DNA of 64,000 nucleotides. It comes from Cellulomonas sp. Leaf395 (GTDB lineage: Bacteria > Actinomycetota > Actinomycetes > Actinomycetales > Cellulomonadaceae). The notes beneath the pieces were generated by a model. That model worked only from the letters and a program-made list of their open reading frames with translations, made no database searches and was not told the DNA's origin. Below, one piece after another: positions 62,085 to 64,000 of this stretch. Position 1 is the first letter of the stretch. Each line of letters begins with the position of its first letter. Made by a program: the position numbers and the translations under genes. The stretch covers positions 1-64,000 of the forward strand of contig NZ_LMQI01000001.1 in assembly GCF_001424125.1 (NCBI RefSeq), given 5' to 3'.

Positions 62085-63080
62085 GTGACCGACCTGTCCA
62101 CCACCGTCCGCGATCTCGTCATCGTCGGATCGGGTCCTGCGGGCTACACCGCCGCGATCTACGCGGCCCGAGCCGGCCTGGCCCCCCTGGTGATCGCCGG
62201 GTCCGTCACGGCCGGCGGTGCCCTGATGAACACCACCGAGGTGGAGAACTTCCCCGGGTTCCCCGACGGCATCCAGGGTCCCGAGCTGATGGAAGGCCTG
62301 CAGAAGCAGGCCGAGAAGTTCGGTGCCGAGGTGCTGTGGGACGACGCGTCCGTGCTCGACCTCGACGGCGACGTCAAGACGATCCAGACTCTCGGCGGCG
62401 AGACGTTCCAGGCACGCGCGGTCATCCTGGCCACCGGTTCCGCGTACCGCGAGCTCGGCCTCGACGACGAGAAGCGGATGTCCGGCCGCGGCGTCTCCTG
62501 GTGTGCCACGTGCGACGGGTTCTTCTTCCGCGACCAGGAGATCATCGTGGTCGGCGGCGGCGACTCCGCGGTCGAGGAGGCCACCTTCCTGACCCGGTTC
62601 GGCAAGCGCGTCACTCTCGTGCACCGCCGTGACCACCTGCGTGCCTCCAAGATCATGGCGGACCGCGCCGCGAACGACCCGAAGATCGAGTTCGCGTGGA
62701 ACAGCGAGGTCGTCGCCATCCACGGGGAGAACAAGGTCACCGGCGTCACGCTGCGGGACACCGTCACCGGTGAGACGCGCGAGCACCCCGCCACCGGCGT
62801 GTTCGTCGCCATCGGCCACGTGCCGCGCTCCGAGCTGCTGCGCGGGCAGGTCGACCTCGACGAGGACGGGTACGTCCAGGTCGTCGGCCGCACCACCGCC
62901 ACCAACCTGACCGGCGTCTTCGCGTGCGGTGACCTGGTTGACCACACCTACCGGCAGGCCATCACCGCTGCCGGCTCGGGCTGCGCTGCCGCGCTCGACG
63001 CCCAGAGCTTCCTTGCTTCGCTGGCCGACCTGGCCCACGCCGTCCCGCCCACCGAGGGCCTGTACTTCGAGGAGAGCTGA
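62085..63080 (+). CDS. trxB: Thioredoxin reductase
   Basis: A 331-residue low-molecular-weight thioredoxin reductase. FAD-binding [18 protein letters not shown] (14-31), redox-active CATC (C140, C143) in [16 protein letters not shown]-binding [11 protein letters not shown], and the C-terminal [21 protein letters not shown]. It reduces TrxA with NADPH. The GTG start at 62085 follows AAGGACC. trxA begins six bases after the stop; a SigR-type promoter precedes the pair. Confidence 0.96.
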   Translation: MTDLSTTVRDLVIVGSGPAGYTAAIYAARAGLAPLVIAGSVTAGGALMNTTEVENFPGFPDGIQGPELMEGLQKQAEKFGAEVLWDDASVLDLDGDVKTIQTLGGETFQARAVILATGSAYRELGLDDEKRMSGRGVSWCATCDGFFFRDQEIIVVGGGDSAVEEATFLTRFGKRVTLVHRRDHLRASKIMADRAANDPKIEFAWNSEVVAIHGENKVTGVTLRDTVTGETREHPATGVFVAIGHVPRSELLRGQVDLDEDGYVQVVGRTTATNLTGVFACGDLVDHTYRQAITAAGSGCAAALDAQSFLASLADLAHAVPPTEGLYFEES

Positions 63081-63086
63081 CAGCAG

Positions 63087-63419
63087 ATGAGCACCACCAC
63101 CCCCGTCACCGACGAGACGTTCCAGTCCGAGGTCCTCGAGTCGGAGATCCCCGTGATCGTCGACTTCTGGGCCCCCTGGTGCGGGCCGTGCCGCATGGTC
63201 GCGCCGGTGCTCGAGGAGCTCGCCGCGCAGTACGAGGGCCGCGTGAAGATCGTCAAGCTCAACTCCGACGAGAACCCGAAGGTCACGGGTGACTACGGCG
63301 TCGTGTCGATCCCGACGCTGAACTTCTACTCCGGCGGCGAGCTGGTGAAGTCCGTCATCGGCGCACGGCCGAAGTCGATGATCTCCGAGGACATCGAGAG
63401 CGTGCTCGCCACGGTCTGA
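63087..63419 (+). CDS. trxA: Thioredoxin
   Basis: A 110-residue thioredoxin with the active site WAPWCGPC (C32, C35), the cis-proline segment VVSIPTLNFY and the usual start VTDETFQSEV. It is the general disulfide reductant, reduced by the TrxB encoded six bases upstream. It is followed by a hairpin terminator at 63430. Confidence 0.96.
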   Translation: MSTTTPVTDETFQSEVLESEIPVIVDFWAPWCGPCRMVAPVLEELAAQYEGRVKIVKLNSDENPKVTGDYGVVSIPTLNFYSGGELVKSVIGARPKSMISEDIESVLATV

Positions 63420-63429
63420 TCCTCGCTCC

Positions 63430-63459
63430 GAGAGCCCCTGCCACGCGGCGGGGGCTCTC
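63430..63459 (+). terminator. Terminator hairpin after trxA
   Basis: A 13-bp stem with one T/G wobble (63430-63442 and 63447-63459), loop ACGC, followed by TGTCGATG. It lies ten bases after the trxA stop. Confidence 0.8.
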
Positions 63460-63513
63460 GTGTCGATGGGACAGTGCGCGGCGCACGCCGACTCCCGTGC
63501 GAAACTCGGCTGC

Positions 63514-64000
63514 ATGACTGAGCATCCGGTTCCCGACGGCGAGACGTCGGGCCCCCCCACGTCCTCCGCCGCCGGCACCGGAACGCGCCTCGACCGCTGG
63601 CTCGGCTCGTACGCCGAACGCACCCACGGGATGCGGTCCAGCGAGATCCGCGCCCTGTTCGCCGTCGCCAACCGCCCCGAGGTCGTCTCGCTCGCCGGCG
63701 GCATGCCGTTCCTCGAGGGCCTGCCCCTGGACATCCTCGGTGACCTGGCCCAACGCGTCGTCGCCACCCGCGGCCTCCAGGCGCTGCAGTACGGCTCCGG
63801 TCAGGGCGACGAGACCCTGCGCGAGCAGATCCTCGAGGTCATGGCCCTCGAAGGGATCGACGCACACCCCGACGACGTCGTCGTCACCACCGGCTCCCAG
63901 CAGGCGCTCGACCTGGTCACCCGCATCTTCATCGACCCGGGCGACGTCGTCGTCGCGGAGGCCCCCTCCTACGTCGGCGCGCTCGGAGTGTTCCGGGCGT
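63514..64000 (+). CDS. PLP-dependent aminotransferase (class I/II), partial
   Basis: The first 162 residues of a fold-type I aminotransferase that runs past the window end. FAVANRPEVVSLAGGMPFLEGLP and LQYGSGQGDETLREQI are typical of the 2-aminoadipate / MocR-related aminotransferase branch, followed by VVTTGSQQALDLVTRIFIDPGDVVVAEAPSYVGAL in pieces. The PLP lysine lies beyond the window. ATG 63514 begins the homology. In many actinobacteria this position is next to parB/parA. Confidence 0.85.
   Translation, partial: MTEHPVPDGETSGPPTSSAAGTGTRLDRWLGSYAERTHGMRSSEIRALFAVANRPEVVSLAGGMPFLEGLPLDILGDLAQRVVATRGLQALQYGSGQGDETLREQILEVMALEGIDAHPDDVVVTTGSQQALDLVTRIFIDPGDVVVAEAPSYVGALGVFRA

Overview
The DNA is very GC-rich, shows the third-position G/C codon bias of a high-GC actinobacterium, and carries an actinobacterial housekeeping order on its right side: dnaB, rplI, rpsR, ssb and rpsF on the minus strand, then ino1 with its PadR-type regulator, pcnA (CCA-adding enzyme), NUDIX, a DUF6049-like protein, murJ, a pseudokinase, trxB and trxA. 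In actinobacteria this block lies near the chromosomal origin, with trxB-trxA next to parB/parA, so the right edge probably points towards oriC. Gene content fits a soil actinomycete of the Cellulomonas/micrococcal type; that placement is an inference from gene order and composition only. No rRNA, tRNA, CRISPR array or intact transposon was seen.

The left 40 kb is accessory and is made of small regulator-plus-enzyme modules: an HxlR regulator with a quinone-oxidoreductase-like enzyme; azoreductase plus SMR transporter; two-component system, multicopper oxidase and two related membrane proteins; two paralogous XRE/MmyB-type regulators each divergent from an oxidoreductase; a TetR with a hydrolase and an SDR; an SRPBCC-ArsR-DHFR-like-DDN operon with two clear operators; a TetR with an epoxide hydrolase and two near-perfect palindromic operators; an ABC transporter divergent from a second two-component system.

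The most unusual locus is 3174-6705. It encodes a trypsin-like protease with a Lys/Asp/Glu-rich repeat tail, then a strong intergenic hairpin, an ATP-grasp-like protein that has lost its catalytic residues, and an active-looking ATP-grasp ligase of the RiPP-maturase type, with start-stop overlap between the last two. A small divergent gene encodes a free copy of the protease N-terminal domain. Together they look like a peptide or protein crosslinking system that I cannot match to a described one.

Other notable items are a class 3 (Trp-Cys-Thr type) intein with a LAGLIDADG endonuclease and two zinc-ribbon-like inserts in the P-loop of DnaB; a LOV-GAF-SpoIIE blue-light phosphatase translationally coupled to an MFS transporter; a SigR-type promoter in front of trxBA; and a recurrent TAnnnT-N6/7-RTG arrangement indicating leaderless transcripts for at least nine genes.
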